Shown piece by piece: positions 11,112 through 22,148 of a DNA stretch of 64,000 nucleotides. The notes under the pieces were generated by a model. It was not told the DNA's origin and did not search any database. It saw nothing but the letters and a program-made list of their open reading frames with translations. The stretch's first letter is position 1. Each line of letters begins with the position of its first letter. Position numbers and translations under genes: made by a program. Where the stretch lies: assembly GCA_934047225.1 (NCBI GenBank), contig OW203997.1:7364417-7428416 (forward strand), read 5' to 3'. Source of the DNA: Ypsolopha sequella. Taxonomy: Eukaryota; Arthropoda; Insecta; Lepidoptera; Ypsolophidae.

Positions 11112-11339
11112 AAGGAAAAAATGGAACCATAATAGGATAACTTGTACGGCTGTCTGTCTGTCCGTCTGTTACAGCCGATTTGCTCTGGCACACACACTTT
11201 CAAGAATTTTCATGTCCACTATATTAAATGTCAAAATCGATGCCATTTTCGTAATTAACGTCCAAAAAAAACATTAAGACGACACCCGTATTGATATTTA
11301 CACATTTCAACATTTCAACCCCATCACACCCCTACAGGG

Positions 11340-11645
11340 GATGATAGTATTTCTCGTCCACTACGTTGGATTTAGAAATCATTGTTGTTTTTGTAATCAG
11401 CGATCCAATAAACCATACAAACGATACCCATGTTGGTTTTCAGACTTGGTCACCCCATTTCTCCCTTTAAGGGGTTGAATTCTGGAAAAGCCTTTTTCAC
11501 GTCCACCACGTTGGATTTTAAATTCGTTGTTATTTTCGTAATCAGCGACCCGATAAACCATACAAACGATACCCATGTTGATTTTCAGACTTTGTCACCC
11601 CATTTCCCCCTTTTAAGGGTTGAATTCTGAAAAATCTGAAACATA
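11340..11645. repeat. Two-unit tandem duplication, about 148 bp
   Basis: The block from GTCCACTACGTTGGATTT to GGGGTTGAATTCTGGAAAA is repeated once with small differences (second unit starts near 11499). Shared landmarks are AACCATACAAACGATACCC and GTCACCCCATTTC. Confidence 0.6.
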
Positions 11646-12044
11646 TGTTTACTCACTTATGGATAGGAGTACTCCTGTGAAGTCTCGAATAAAATAGTCT
11701 AACTAATATTGTTTTCCTATACAAACTCTGGACCCCCGTTTAACCCCCTTAGAGGTGGAATTTCGAAAAATCCTTTCTAATTCCTTGTTGACATTACAAA
11801 AAAAGCTTTGTGCAAAATTTCAGCTTTCTAGGTAAGCCGGAAACTAGCAATATTACTCGTCTAATAACTTTTACAATGGAACTAAATCTCAAACCGCGAA
11901 AAAAAAATTTGCACTATAGAAACGTATAAAACTAACCTACTCGACCAAAATGTATGAAACAATAGTTTCTTTTTAGATTTTTGGATTTTTTTTTTTAAAT
12001 ATTATTCAGCCATAAGCAACTTGAAAAGTAAAACATTTTCTGAG

Positions 12045-12193
12045 ATCAAAATACTAAGAAAAATAATATAATTAAATAATAATCATTCAAACGGTAACAC
12101 CAAGTAATATAACGCAATGTCATGCAATATACAGACCGCGCTTAATTTCTAGTCCACTCTGAATACGAGGCGATTCAACTAGAATTCATTCTA
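12045..12193. repeat. Third half-copy of the inner palindrome
   Basis: GTAACACCAAGTAATATAACG through ACGAGGCGATTCAACTA aligns with the left half of 10257-10780 and with the complement of its right half, in the same order. Confidence 0.55.
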
Positions 12194-12559
12194 CACTTAT
12201 TTAACGGCATCTTCAAATGAGTGTAAATATTCGATACACAGACATAGACGAGTTTTAAATTCCGAGGCGCTTTCGTTTTTACACCGATTTCACACAACAG
12301 CCTCAGAATTAGGATCAGAACTTACACTCTTGTGACTCTTATGCCACCTAGCGGGCACACCCTGGTACTACCTATTTCTGTTTTTTTTTATAAACACACA
12401 CACGACCTGTCAAAGTTACCAAAAGCGAGGCGAAAATTTCGATGTCTCTGATTTGGTCGTCAAAAGTATGTTTTTGACCAATCAAAGGCCGTAGATTTTG
12501 AAAATAAAGTCAGATTAGCCATGAAAAAATGTGAGACCGCCTCGCTTTGACAGGCGCCT

Positions 12560-12998
12560 CACTTTTGGGTCTGTAGACGGACAAAACGTCTCACATTTAG
12601 GACCACACAAACACACCCTCACACACACTCCCTCCCTAGTAGTAAATATACGGATCCCAAGACCTTGGTCGTAGGGCTGGGGAAACACATACACTAACAT
12701 ACACCCTCTTCCTACACGCACACTCTCATTCTCATCCACACTCTTCACACAGACCCACCCTCTCATATGCCCTTGATTTTTTGTATTTTTTGTTTTTATT
12801 ATAAGTTAAGCTGCATGCTCTGTTGTTTTTTTTGTATTCTCGTTTATTTTATATTACTTCTAATTTTTAATGTAATACTCTGTAAGGGAAGAGCTTGGCG
12901 CCTATAGCACCGGTACATACACACTTGTAGGCGTCAAGGTAATCCTATTCTGTTATTGTGTAAGTTTTAGATGAATAAAATCATATTCTATTCTATAG
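12560..12998 (+). repeat. Distal LINE 3' UTR ending in TTCTA repeats
   Basis: CA-rich sequence is followed by a T-rich stretch, CTATAGCACCGGTACATAC, GAATAAAATCA and a terminal ATTCTATTCTATAG. This is the type of 3' end I associate with Jockey-group LINEs. It is probably the continuation of the 7.7-kb LINE. It ends 13 bp from the splice donor of the Gr exon at 13014-13163. Confidence 0.5.
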
Positions 12999-13013
12999 TT
13001 CAAAAACCCGTAC

Positions 13014-13163
13014 TTTTCGCTACCCTCATGATGGGCATGACGCCCATGATCTGGAACAGCACCAGAAGGCTCTTCGTTGTCAGGTAGAAGCTATCGTGCT
13101 CGTCTAACAGCTTGCCGTCCTTCTCTGTGATCTGGGGACCGTACAGGTCTTTCGCTTGATAAT
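13014..13163 (-). CDS. Gustatory receptor (CO2-receptor-like), second recognised exon
   Basis: A 150-nt minus-strand exon after acceptor CTTTTCTTCCAG (AG at 13165-13164). The first two bases AT complete the split codon from exon 13579-13684, so the phases match. The translation has the hydrophilic N-terminal stretch KDLYGPQITEKDGKLLDEHD and then FYLTTKSLLVLFQIMGVMPI, the first membrane segment. This matches the conserved start of insect CO2-type gustatory receptors (seven-membrane-segment inverted-topology channels of sensory neurons). The donor is taken as AAAA|GTACGG at 13013, a phase-1 site that fits exon 3030-3128. ACGG|GTTTTT six bases further would also fit. The codons are GC-rich relative to the surrounding introns. 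Confidence 0.78.
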
Positions 13164-13454
13164 CTGGAAGAAAAGAAGCTATGCAGGTATGGTAAAAATC
13201 GCAAGAAGAGTATATTATTTGCTATTTATCTCCACAGTAGTATAAAATCTAAATAAGAAAAGGTCAAGTGTACAATGTACAATAGTTATCAAAACGACCA
13301 GAGGTTTTGCGAAATTTGTTGTGTACATCAAAAAAAGGTCAACATATTTAAAAGAATACACAACACAGGTGCATTTCCAATATTTATTTGTTACCAAATC
13401 ATAGGATCTCGACAAATTTGGGCTGTTTTATGTAACTTTGAATGAGGATGACAG

Positions 13455-13552
13455 AGATCGCCAAGTGTGGCGAAATATTGCAGAGGCCTATGGGTATAAG
13501 TATATTATCTATGGGCCTATGTCCAGCAGTGGAAGAACACAGGCTGATGGAT
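13455..13552 (+). repeat. LINE 3' tail relic in Gr intron
   Basis: It contains GATCGCCAAGTGTGGCGAAA, GGCCTATGTCCAGCAGTGG and ends GGCTGATGGATAGG. It is the same tail type as 2018-2203 and 48755-48848. It lies in the first recognised Gr intron (13164-13578). Confidence 0.5.
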
Positions 13553-13578
13553 AGGTGTGTAGATTTGACTTTGATTAC

Positions 13579-13684
13579 CTTTCATCTCATTGCCGTCCGA
13601 TTTGCCAAACATATCCCTTTTCCTTATCTCTTCATTCTGGTTTGGGTTGTACATACGGAAGCGGTGCGAGTCATTTTCACTCAT
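13579..13684 (-). CDS. Gustatory receptor, start-codon exon
   Basis: On the minus strand an exon begins after acceptor AATATTTCAG near 13700. It carries ATG at 13684-13682 followed by 34 more codons (MSENDSHRFRMYNPNQNEE...) and ends AAAG|GTAATC with one base over (13579). That base plus AT from the next exon gives GAT. The N-terminus is short and charged, as expected for the cytosolic N-tail of a Gr. The acceptor upstream of the ATG implies at least one non-coding 5' exon further right. An upstream coding exon cannot be ruled out because the frame stays open to the acceptor. Later exons are 13014-13163 and 3030-3128. Confidence 0.72.
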
Positions 13685-14004
13685 TATAGGAACGGATATC
13701 TGAAATATTTTATGAAACCTTTTTATTTTAAGTAAAAAATTAAACCATTTAACCTTTGATATCACAATCATCAAAATATATATAAATGGAAAAACAACAA
13801 TAGGGACTTACAAGGCTACAAATGAGACATACAATACATAAGGTTGAAATCTCTTCATATATAGGGATATAATATCATACCTAATAAATGGTTTTAATAA
13901 CCCAATGTGAAAGACATAGTAGCAAAAATTATACTAGAAATCTACCTTGCCGTCTCTATGGCTATTCTTGTTGAACCAGGTTTCTAGAATGTAATAGATA
14001 AACA

Positions 14005-14290
14005 ATAAATAAATAAAATAAATTTATTTCAAGCAATTGTGACTCGCATATAGCAGAAAACATCAGACATAAAAAACTTCAAAACAAAAATTAAATACAA
14101 CATTAAATTATACTCATAAATATTATAAACTAACTACCCGCCTCGGCTAGCAACATGTCTGTCGCAGCAGTGACGGATATAATTTATGGACAGCCAAGCC
14201 TGTCCGTGATCATTGTCAGAAAGGTATCGGCGCTTGCCCGCACCCTTTGCATCATAGACGCGCACCGTCTGCGCATGGTCTCGTAAAAGC
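14005..14290 (-). pseudogene. Truncated non-LTR element 3' end
   Basis: On the minus strand a reading of about 58 codons (VYDAKGAGKRRYLSDNDHG, then NYIRHCCDRHVASRGG and a stop near 14128) is followed by an AT-rich tail ending in ATTTATTTTATTTATTT repeats. GC-rich coding-like text plus a simple-repeat tail suggests a 5'-truncated LINE. The family is not identified. Confidence 0.35.
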
Positions 14291-14689
14291 AGTGAATGCG
14301 AGCCCAGGCGAACAATATAATGATCTTATTTTTAAAATCTTCTCATGAAGCCCTTCAATTTATTGCTTAACACGGTTTCAGAAAAATAAATTGAACATTT
14401 TCATACTTGAATACATGAAAAATATGATATCATAGGAGGGAAACCCATTTGGTTGACGACGATGATTTTGATCCGAATCAAATCTTCAGATTTGTCATTT
14501 TGTATCTGTGTTTTTTTTTAATAATTAGATTGATAACCATACTGTAAACTTCGACCAAGATTCTTGGTCGAAGACTGTAAAACGAAATCTTCCTACGCCA
14601 ACTTCCCCATGGTTTTCATAGCTAGTTCCTGCTATGAGATGGTACACAACAGTCACTTTGATACTATTTGATTACGTGGATTTTTTTCA

Positions 14690-14832
14690 TTTCTTTTATT
14701 ACACTTTTGCACAGTTACAGAAAAAGTATTAAACTAAAAAACATTAACTACTCAAATATAATAAAAAACATTGTGTACAAGGCGGCATTTATTGCTATAG
14801 CAATATCTTCCAGGCAACCTTAGGGTGAAAAA
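14690..14832 (-). repeat. LINE 3' UTR tail with TTGCTATAGCAA hairpin
   Basis: The complement reads GGTTGCCTGGAAGATATTGC, TATAGCAATAAATGCCGCC, TTGTACACAATG. It matches the plus-strand copy at 46150-46300. This is a very common lepidopteran LINE 3' UTR module. Confidence 0.6.
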
Positions 14833-14978
14833 AATATATAGTAATGAAGTCATGCAAGGGTAGTAAATGATAATTGATAATAAATAATCATAGAATACAA
14901 AATGCTACTTTTTTATTTAAATATATAAAACATATTCGGATATAAATCACTTGTACTATCCTACAAATTTATAACTAA

Positions 14979-15016
14979 ATTCCTGACCAGTTTCGCCTTT
15001 ATGACATTAACTTTTT
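14979..15016 (-). other. Hammerhead-like motif, strongly degenerate
   Basis: The minus strand reads GTCATAAAGGC, GAA, ACTGGT, C, AGGAATTTAG. The hairpin-GAA-hexamer-C part is kept. The CTGATGA box is lost (GTTAATG) and stem I does not pair. Confidence 0.25.
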
Positions 15017-15499
15017 ATTCTTATCTTATCTATTTATCTATATTCTTATCTTATTATGCGAAAGACAACACAAAACAATTACAATTGTAGGGTTTTTTCA
15101 GAGCTGCAGTTAGCAAACTAATCAGCTTTGACTTTTTCTTCGCCACAGCAAATGAAAACAGCCAGCACTTTTTTAAAACAATGCGACACTCTGTTCCTAA
15201 GCAAATACTTAAAGCATGTTAAAAATTTCTAAGAATTACTTACTCCCCACCTCGGTATAATGTCGTTGGTACAGCACCGGTGTGCGAGCTGAAAGCTTCT
15301 GTAACGAAATACGACGTAATCAATCATACCGACTGCCTGCGCTTACTTGGTTATGCGCATTCGATCGTGGGAATGCCGTGGAGCCGTGTTATGATTACAA
15401 TATACTCAACCAGAGTCTGTAAGTTCTCTGGGGCATTGCTAGAAAACGATATGGCCAAATAATTTTAATGTGAGTAGTCACGGTTAGTTCGGCTAGTAT

Positions 15500-15769
15500 A
15501 TTATGTCGTGGCCATATCGTAGAATTGACCATTTCATGATCTGATTGGCCGTATCGTATTTCTGTTAAAATTGGGAAGGTCGCCTCGCTCCGCTCCGCTT
15601 CGCTCGGCTCTCCAAATGTATTTACATGTAAACCTTAAACGCTCCTCCTCGCTTCGCTCGTCGTCGCACCTATTTTTTACTTTTGGTGAAAGATTTTTGA
15701 TTTCATACTTTACGATCTGCCCAACCAGATCATGAAATGGTCAATTCTACGATATAGTCACGACATATA
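15500..15769. mobile_element. MITE with 45-bp TIRs and CpG-rich core
   Basis: The terminal inverted repeats contain CGTAGAATTGACCATTTCAT and its complement near 15720-15755. The core carries CGCCTCGCTCCGCTCCGC and ACGCTCCTCCTCGC. A half copy at 18497-18650 is almost identical. Core fragments also occur at 63533-63645. Confidence 0.65.
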
Positions 15770-16033
15770 CAACGTGAAATTTAAGTCATTTTGTTAACGA
15801 AAACTGGTGATAATACTTGTCCATATAAACAACTTTTACTATGGAGCCAACCCTGAAATCGTAAAACAAAAATCAGCTGTTCTATAAAAAAATTAAATAC
15901 CTACTCGACCCAAATGTATGAAACAGCAGATTTTTTTTTTCACGATTTCAGTTGGTTCATAGTAAAAGTTGTTCATATGGACGAGTATTATCACCAGTTA
16001 TCGTCAACAAATTCAATTTAAATTTCACATTGT
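15770..16033. mobile_element. CAACGTG foldback element
   Basis: The ends are CAACGTGAAATTTAAG and its near-complement ending CACATTG. The flanking TATA on both sides (15766-15769, 16034-16037) fits a 4-bp target duplication. The arms contain AACTTTTACTATGGA, shared with the foldbacks at 24200, 53089 and 62737. It abuts the 15500 MITE. Confidence 0.65.
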
Positions 16034-16094
16034 ATAAATATATATATTTTGTATGTTTTTGTTTATATCCCATACAGTTTTAATGATAATACAG

Positions 16095-16484
16095 AAATAA
16101 AAAATGAGTTCAAAGACTAAAACCCGACTACCGTTATATCACGCTCTAAAAAGTATAAAACAAGAAAATATTCTCATCTGAAATTGTTATGTATAGGATA
16201 ACCGTGGTTTTATGCCACATACCCTAAAAAACAATACATTCGTCAGCAATCATAAGCTTTAGGGCAAAGTGGCATATGACCGTGGCTATCCTCTGAACAT
16301 CAGTATGAATATTTTATTAAATACATTGAAATGTATCACGTGTAAGTTGTTTATTTAATAGACGATGAATATTGATTCGTTTGTACTTGAAAATTTCAGA
16401 TGAGAATATTTTCTTGTTTCATACTTTTTAGAGCCTGATATTACAGTAGTCGGGTTTTAGTTTTTGAACTAATTTTTTATTTAA
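16095..16484. mobile_element. Foldback MITE, about 85-bp arms
   Basis: The arms start AAATAAAAAATGAGTTCAAA and contain ACTAAAACCCGACTAC and CAAGAAAATATTCTCATC in inverted copies (16095-16185 and 16395-16484). The interior is unique and non-coding. Confidence 0.65.
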
Positions 16485-16489
16485 ATTAA

Positions 16490-18055
16490 TTTGGGGATAT
16501 AATTGGAGTGAAGCTTTATTTTATAGAAATTCCTTTCAATTATCGGATGCAGGCAAGCAAAGCCGCAATCAACAGCTAACAATATATATATATTTTGAAA
16601 TGCGCGAATTAAGCCTTTTCATTTTAACCCAATACGCCATAATTAAGATATATTTTTTCAAGTTCGTGACTTTATGCCCTCTAGAGGGCGCTGTATTCAA
16701 TTTAATGTCACGTCACCTATTTTATAACCAGCGGACAATCAAGACGCTTCTAACAATACCTCATTTGCCAAAATATGATAAGTAGTTTAGAAGTTATGAG
16801 GGAACAGATGAACATTCATACATACATACCGGTCAACATCATAGCCCTCCTTTTTGCTTCGCCGTAGTCGGGTAAAAAGAAGTACAGTAAATATTGCCAC
16901 TGACCGAAATGTAAAGTATCAATGAAAAACTACAAGATATCCACGCGAAATATTACGGAAAAACTTGCGGATTGAATGTATTTTTCTATCAATTTATTAA
17001 GGCACCTACATTTATAGACAGAACCCGTAATTTTTTTTTTTTAATGAGAAACGGCGTAAACTGAAACACAACACAACCGGTGAGTACTCCCAGTACACTT
17101 GGCGCACTCTGGACTGAGATCCAACTGACAAATCCTTTCATTTCAACTTGTTGAGGCATCGGCCTTGGCTGGTCACTACCCTCATGTTGAAACCATGCCA
17201 CGCCAAGTGCAGTAGATGCTGTATTGTACAAAGTTTTTTTATTTTTTATTATCTTAATAAAATAAATCTATTCCACACCATTCTGTTCCTCCAAGAGCTC
17301 CTGATGACGTCGCGGCGTCGTTTCACAAACATTAATTCATAATTCAAGCTAATAGCGACTTTCGAAAACACTTAACGACTGTCTAAATAAGACATTACAA
17401 GCGTTCTAGACCTCACCTCTGACACCTAATTATTTAGCTTGTCCGTGTAACTGGGACGTTGTATTTATAAATAGCAAAGGGAAGACTAGAGTTGTCAACT
17501 TGGCTAGACAAACTTAACCTAAATTTGTGAGTATTATAGACAAACTTCAAAAAAGCAAAAAATTTGCTTAGCACATAAAACACTTTTGAGTATATTTTGA
17601 GCACGTTCTTGGTAGAACTATCGAGATATACCTTTATGTTAGGATCGCAGAAGATCTGTTATATCGTTCTCGAAGAAAGGTATTTATGAATTTGTTTGGG
17701 TTAAGAGTAATAAACAATATAAACGGGCTTTTGCTCTAATAATCTTAAACCTCGACGTGAAAACTTTTTTTAGAGCCGTCTTGGTATTTTTGTTTATCAA
17801 TATTGTAATGGCTTCTGAGGACTCTGTTTCGATATAAGTGTGTATTATATTCCCGGAAGGAATATTTTTTTTTCTTTTTTACGTAGTATTGCTATATTCT
17901 TCAAACCAGGAAGAATAACTTATGGTTTTGCGGAAATTATCCTCTTAAAGTTTCTAGATATGGAAATATAAAATTATAAGTGTGATAAAATATAATTATT
18001 TACGGGTTTTATAATTTTGTTATTATAAGCTTTTAACGAATAAAAATATTATCTT
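16490..18055. other. Unassigned stretch upstream of a LINE relic
   Basis: 16826-16876 carries a repeat-like block (TCAACATCATAGCCCTCC, CTTCGCCGTAGTCGGG). 17035-17330 is GC-richer, with no splice-bounded coding block that I can support. The remainder is AT-rich with nothing recognised. Confidence 0.35.
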
Positions 18056-18057
18056 AC

Positions 18058-19200
18058 CATACTTAACTTCCAAAGGAGGTCCTTACTTTGTCAGAGAATA
18101 AGTTTAAAATGTTTATCAAGCAGGGCCTATTGAAGAAGGCATATTATAAAATAAATGATTACTTAAACCATAATACAGCACGGGGTTATGATAGTGATCT
18201 TTGTCATAATAGTAGTTAGTATAATTTCTTATCTTATATTATGATTCCTCTAGAATTAACGTTAATTATTTAATAGATAAAATTGTATATTTTATCTCTT
18301 TATTCAATTAAACTATAGGTTACTTTTTACATTTATTCGTTTGTAACCAATATTATTTTTTTATTTAGGAACACCAACAAGAAATACAATAAATTTACTT
18401 AAATGGAATAATCTTAAAAGTTAAATACTCGTAGCTATTTGTTTTCTTAATTAAAAGCATCCACATCTTGCATCAGTAAAGACAATTACGAAAAATTATT
18501 ATTCGGCTAGTATATTATGTCGTGGCCATATCGTAGAATTGACCATTTCATGATCTGATTGGCCGTATCGTATTTCTGTTAAAATTGGGAGGGTCGCCTC
18601 GCTCCGCTCCGCTTCGCTCGGCTCTCCAAATGTATTTACATGTAAACCTAAAACTAATAGGAGCATTTATTACTCGTATATTCTATAAAACGTGAAATTA
18701 AAACTATATTAACAATTCAGTGCGAAGAATTTTTTATGAATAACAGGGTAGGTACCTACTTATTTTATAGTTTGTGTTTATTTGTGCGTGTAGTTTCTTT
18801 AGCTATGTATTTACTGACAGAGGACTTGAAGGTGTTGAGCCCGGAGAAAATATCAACATCTGCTTTGGCGTATTTGGAAATAGCATTGTACTGGTTGCCG
18901 CCAACTGGTTGCCATCACGTTAAAGGAGCGTTGGTACCTAGGTAAGTCTTAGCAAAGGGTATATTAAAAATAATGTAGTTTGATCTTGTTAGCCTTTTAG
19001 GGGTATTAATTGATAGCTTACATAAATAAAAGATTTGGGTAGTCAAGTGCACCGTTGACTAGTTTTTGTAGAAAAGCTATTATTATGAATAAAAAGACAT
19101 GATCTTGCTAAGTTTCGTACCCTTCTTCTTAGCAAGACTAATCGAATAGGCGGAGTTAGGCATATATTTATTATATGTATTACAAATGCTTATAATATTA
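18058..19200 (+). pseudogene. Jockey-type LINE C-terminus and 3' UTR relic
   Basis: 18068-18230 matches the nucleotide sequence encoding the last part of the LINE at 42350-42500 (CTTCCAAAGGAGGTCCTTAC), but the frame is destroyed. The 3' UTR landmark ATCTTGCTAAGTTTC ... AGCAAGACTAATCGAATAG at 19090-19150 matches 44748-44800. The MITE half-copy at 18497-18650 interrupts it. Confidence 0.65.
18497..18650 (+). mobile_element. Half-copy of the 15.5-kb MITE
   Basis: Apart from about one base it equals 15490-15640, from GGCTAGTATATTATGTCG through TTTACATGTAAACCT, then stops. The right TIR is missing. It is inserted within the LINE relic. Confidence 0.65.
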
Positions 19201-20895
19201 ATAAATATTATTTTAGCTATATTAGCCTTTTATTTATAGTTTTAAGCATTAGACAATAAAAAAAATATATATAAAGTTTTATTATTTTTTATTATTACCT
19301 AATGCTTAAAACTATATGCATATAAAATTGTAGGTTTAAAAAGTCAATTATAAAAATATATTGTTTGGCTATATTTACTTACATCTATTTCGAGAAATTC
19401 TTAAAAAACCACAATAGGGGGTCCTTTATCTTCAAAACTGGTGGACCGAAAAATATAGATTACAGGAAAAATAAAGCGTTTGAAAAATTCACGAAAACAA
19501 AATGACAAAATTAAATTTTTCAACCACGATACGGTACCCTAAGTAAGCGAGTCTGACTCGCACTTAACCGGTTTTCTTTCATTTGGTGCTTTTAGTTCAA
19601 GGGCAAGGATCTAAGCTGTTCATCCTAATCGTCGGTTATTCATGGACTTACCCCTATTGAAGGTTTCCTGCGGGAGCAATCGAGGCTGCATGACTCTTTG
19701 CTTAGTCCAAAGCAAAAGACGAATTAGTCGCTGATTGGTTATTTAAGCGGTGTTACCATAACTCGTGTCAATCACAGCGCAGAAACGTGGTGCTATAATA
19801 TATGTATATTGTAACATTGGTTTTTGCGATACTGACAAACAACGCACATAGGTACCAGCAAAACTGTTTCTGATGTTGTTGTATGGGACGAGATAAAATA
19901 TTTTTTCTCATTGGTATGCAGAATACTCTCGCAATTTCTCGTTGCTTTAACCGGTGATTTTATTTAAAGCCGGTATCTGATTTCACTTTGTGCGGAGGAC
20001 TTAATTACGTTGACTGACAAATTTACACAGGGAATGGTTTCATTAATACGAAATGAGTTTCTGGTAAAGACTATCAACGGGTACCAATGTACATTAAATT
20101 AATGTAAACGGAATACAACTCATTTTGCACATAAATTATAGTGCATGCATACGCTTGTTGCACAATCTGCACATATCGGTAGCTGTTGACGTAGTCTAAT
20201 ATATGTAGTTAATAAATTAATAAATAAGGCACTCACTGCAAATCAGCGCAGTACTCCGCAAATGCTGGGTGGGTAACTTTTTGCCAAGCTAAAGTTATTT
20301 TAATTTGTTAAGAGGCGCCATCATGTGCAAACCTCTATACAAACGCTATTACAAAATTGTGAGGTGTCTATGGAATGTTATTATAAAATTTTAGGCTGAG
20401 TACGTTGACATTATCAAGATATATGTTTAAGTGGAACTAAAAATCGCAAAATTTGAGTAATATCTCAACAACAAACCCCCAATTTAACGTTTTTTACCAA
20501 AATTGTTGCCGAATGTGCTTTTTTTTTCTTTTAGATAAAATTTAAAATATTTACGATTCAAACATTGAAAATGATATTTAGATTAATAATAAACATAAAA
20601 TATATTTAAAAACGTCCACAATTTTGCCAAAATCTTGTTTCTCCTGAAAGAAGTTTTCAATTTTGCGCCCGCGACAAAATCGGCACGAGCTTACAGTCTT
20701 CGCAAGTTTCATGGAGCGTGCGTATTATAGCGAAATGAAACAGCATGACATTTGGCCGCACCCACAACTGAGTTGGTCGCGTCATGATGCCTGCTCCAAA
20801 AATTATGATGAATCATATTCCCTAAGTTAATTGCTTATTTATAATTATATTTAGATAAAAACATTTGTACTGTTTTATAATATACGCGTAACTAT
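19200..20895. other. Mostly unassigned AT-rich DNA
   Basis: A short palindrome (ATAGTTTTAAGCATTAG / CTAATGCTTAAAACTAT, 19236-19310) and a minus-strand fragment of the AAGTGCGAGTC repeat (about 19400-19580) are present. TGATTGGTTATTTAAGC near 19732 looks like a CCAAT/TATA arrangement, but no gene was found after it. Confidence 0.35.
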
Positions 20896-20901
20896 AATAG
20901 G

Positions 20902-20935
20902 TAACTCCGACCGGTTTCGCCTTACGGCAATATTA
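20902..20935 (-). other. Hammerhead-like 3' half
   Basis: The minus strand reads GCCGTAAGGC, GAA, ACCGGT, C, GGAGTTACC. The stem-loop, GAA and the perfect palindrome ACCGGT followed by C are intact. The CTGATGA box is not recognisable. Confidence 0.25.
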
Positions 20936-21799
20936 AATACAACGATTATTATTACATAATCATGATAGTACTTACATTGCAAGTTGCAGCGGTGGTGAAG
21001 ACACTAGATTAATTTATGTTACCTATTTGTTTAATATTATATTTGTTTAATATTTGTCCTAATGTATTTTAGCTAGTTTAGCATTAGTTTATTTATGTGT
21101 GTTGCTATCTTGTGTTTTTCACTTTCCATCAAATAAATTTCTTTCTTTCTTTCAAGTGATAAATAACAAATTGTTATTTACCTAAGCCAGACTAGTTTTT
21201 CGGAAATGTCTTCAGCGCAGAAGAGAACCGGTATGCCAGGTTAGATAGAAAGTTAGGTATACCGAGTCGCGCCACGTAGCGACCACCATACATAACCTTC
21301 GTGGTTATTCTTTTATGACAACCCATAACCACATTGGCTTAGGCCAAACTAGTTTGTCCAAAAATTGGCCGGTAACGTATACACTGATGACTCCAATAAA
21401 GATGAATCGGTATTTGACTGTCATCCATGCTCTTTATACCCCCAAGTTTTGTGAAGGAAACTATTATATGGTATTATATTATATGGAGTTGTTTTTAAAT
21501 TAATGGCAAATATATAAGTACATAAAATATAATATTAATATGAGAATAATATTTTTATTTAACAATATAAAACTTAAATAACATTAAAAAACTAGACTAC
21601 CTATAAATTAATATAAATATAAAAGATAAAATTATACCTTACTAAATAAAAAAAAACTTAGCTATAAATTAAACCATATAAAATATTTTTTCCAAATCAC
21701 CGCCGTCGATCGGCAGGGTCCCTATTATATAACATATAACAAACTAGAATAGATCAATTAGAAACAAATTTCAAGTAAATAAATGATCATACTTCAGAG
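20936..21799. other. Unassigned stretch
   Basis: A short CTTTCTTTCTTTC run ends near 21153. No coding block or long repeat was recognised. Confidence 0.35.
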
Positions 21800-21905
21800 T
21801 TGAACGGTCTAGGATGAGTACCTTAGCACACTTGTCGTGAAAGCAAGAGGTCGCAGTTTCAAATCCTGGACCGAAGACCTTTTTAAAAATATTTGTTTCC
21901 TTTAA
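21800..21905 (+). repeat. tRNA-derived SINE-like fragment
   Basis: The box-B-like GCAGTTTCAAATCC (21853-21866) is followed by TGGACCGAAGACC and a TTTTTAAAAATATTT tail, like 376-540. Confidence 0.4.
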
Positions 21906-22148
21906 ATTTGTTTCTTATTGATCTTTCCTAGTCTGTTATGCACTCATAAAAAAACTTTACATAACATGCTATCGTAGCTACCAAGAAAATTGTGTTTCAA
22001 TATCAATATTGGGTACATGTTAGATGTAAACAAAAAATTAGAAACCCTCGACATAATGGGAAATTTAAAAAAAAGTTGTCACGTCACCGCAATTTTTAAC
22101 TGTCTTTTATTGCGTAAATGGACTGATTTTAAATTAAACCTCAATCTT

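Larger units (their letters stand above)
10781..11830 (-). mobile_element. Helitron 3'-end fragment
   Basis: Reading the minus strand, the element ends GCCGGCGGCAAAAGCTAG at 10781, followed by T. This is the Helitron CTRR terminus with a GC-rich hairpin just inside and insertion at an AT dinucleotide. Helicase C-terminal coding sequence lies immediately upstream. The upstream limit is uncertain, since the piece after 11112 may be a different repeat. Confidence 0.65.
10090..11990. mobile_element. Nested foldback complex, outer arms
   Basis: 10090-10244 and 11833-11990 are inverted copies. Both contain GTTTCATACATTTTGG / its complement, the TTCCATTGTAAAAGTTATTA block, and GCCAGTTTCCGGCTT at the inner edge. 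Between them lie a complete inner palindrome (10257-10780) and a Helitron 3' fragment (10781 to about 11830). The arm core is shared with the foldbacks at 15770, 24200 and 62737. Confidence 0.6.

Noticed and set aside
16989..17342. Possible exon in a GC-richer block
   Set aside because: Open frames on both strands but no convincing acceptor/donor pair or family motif.
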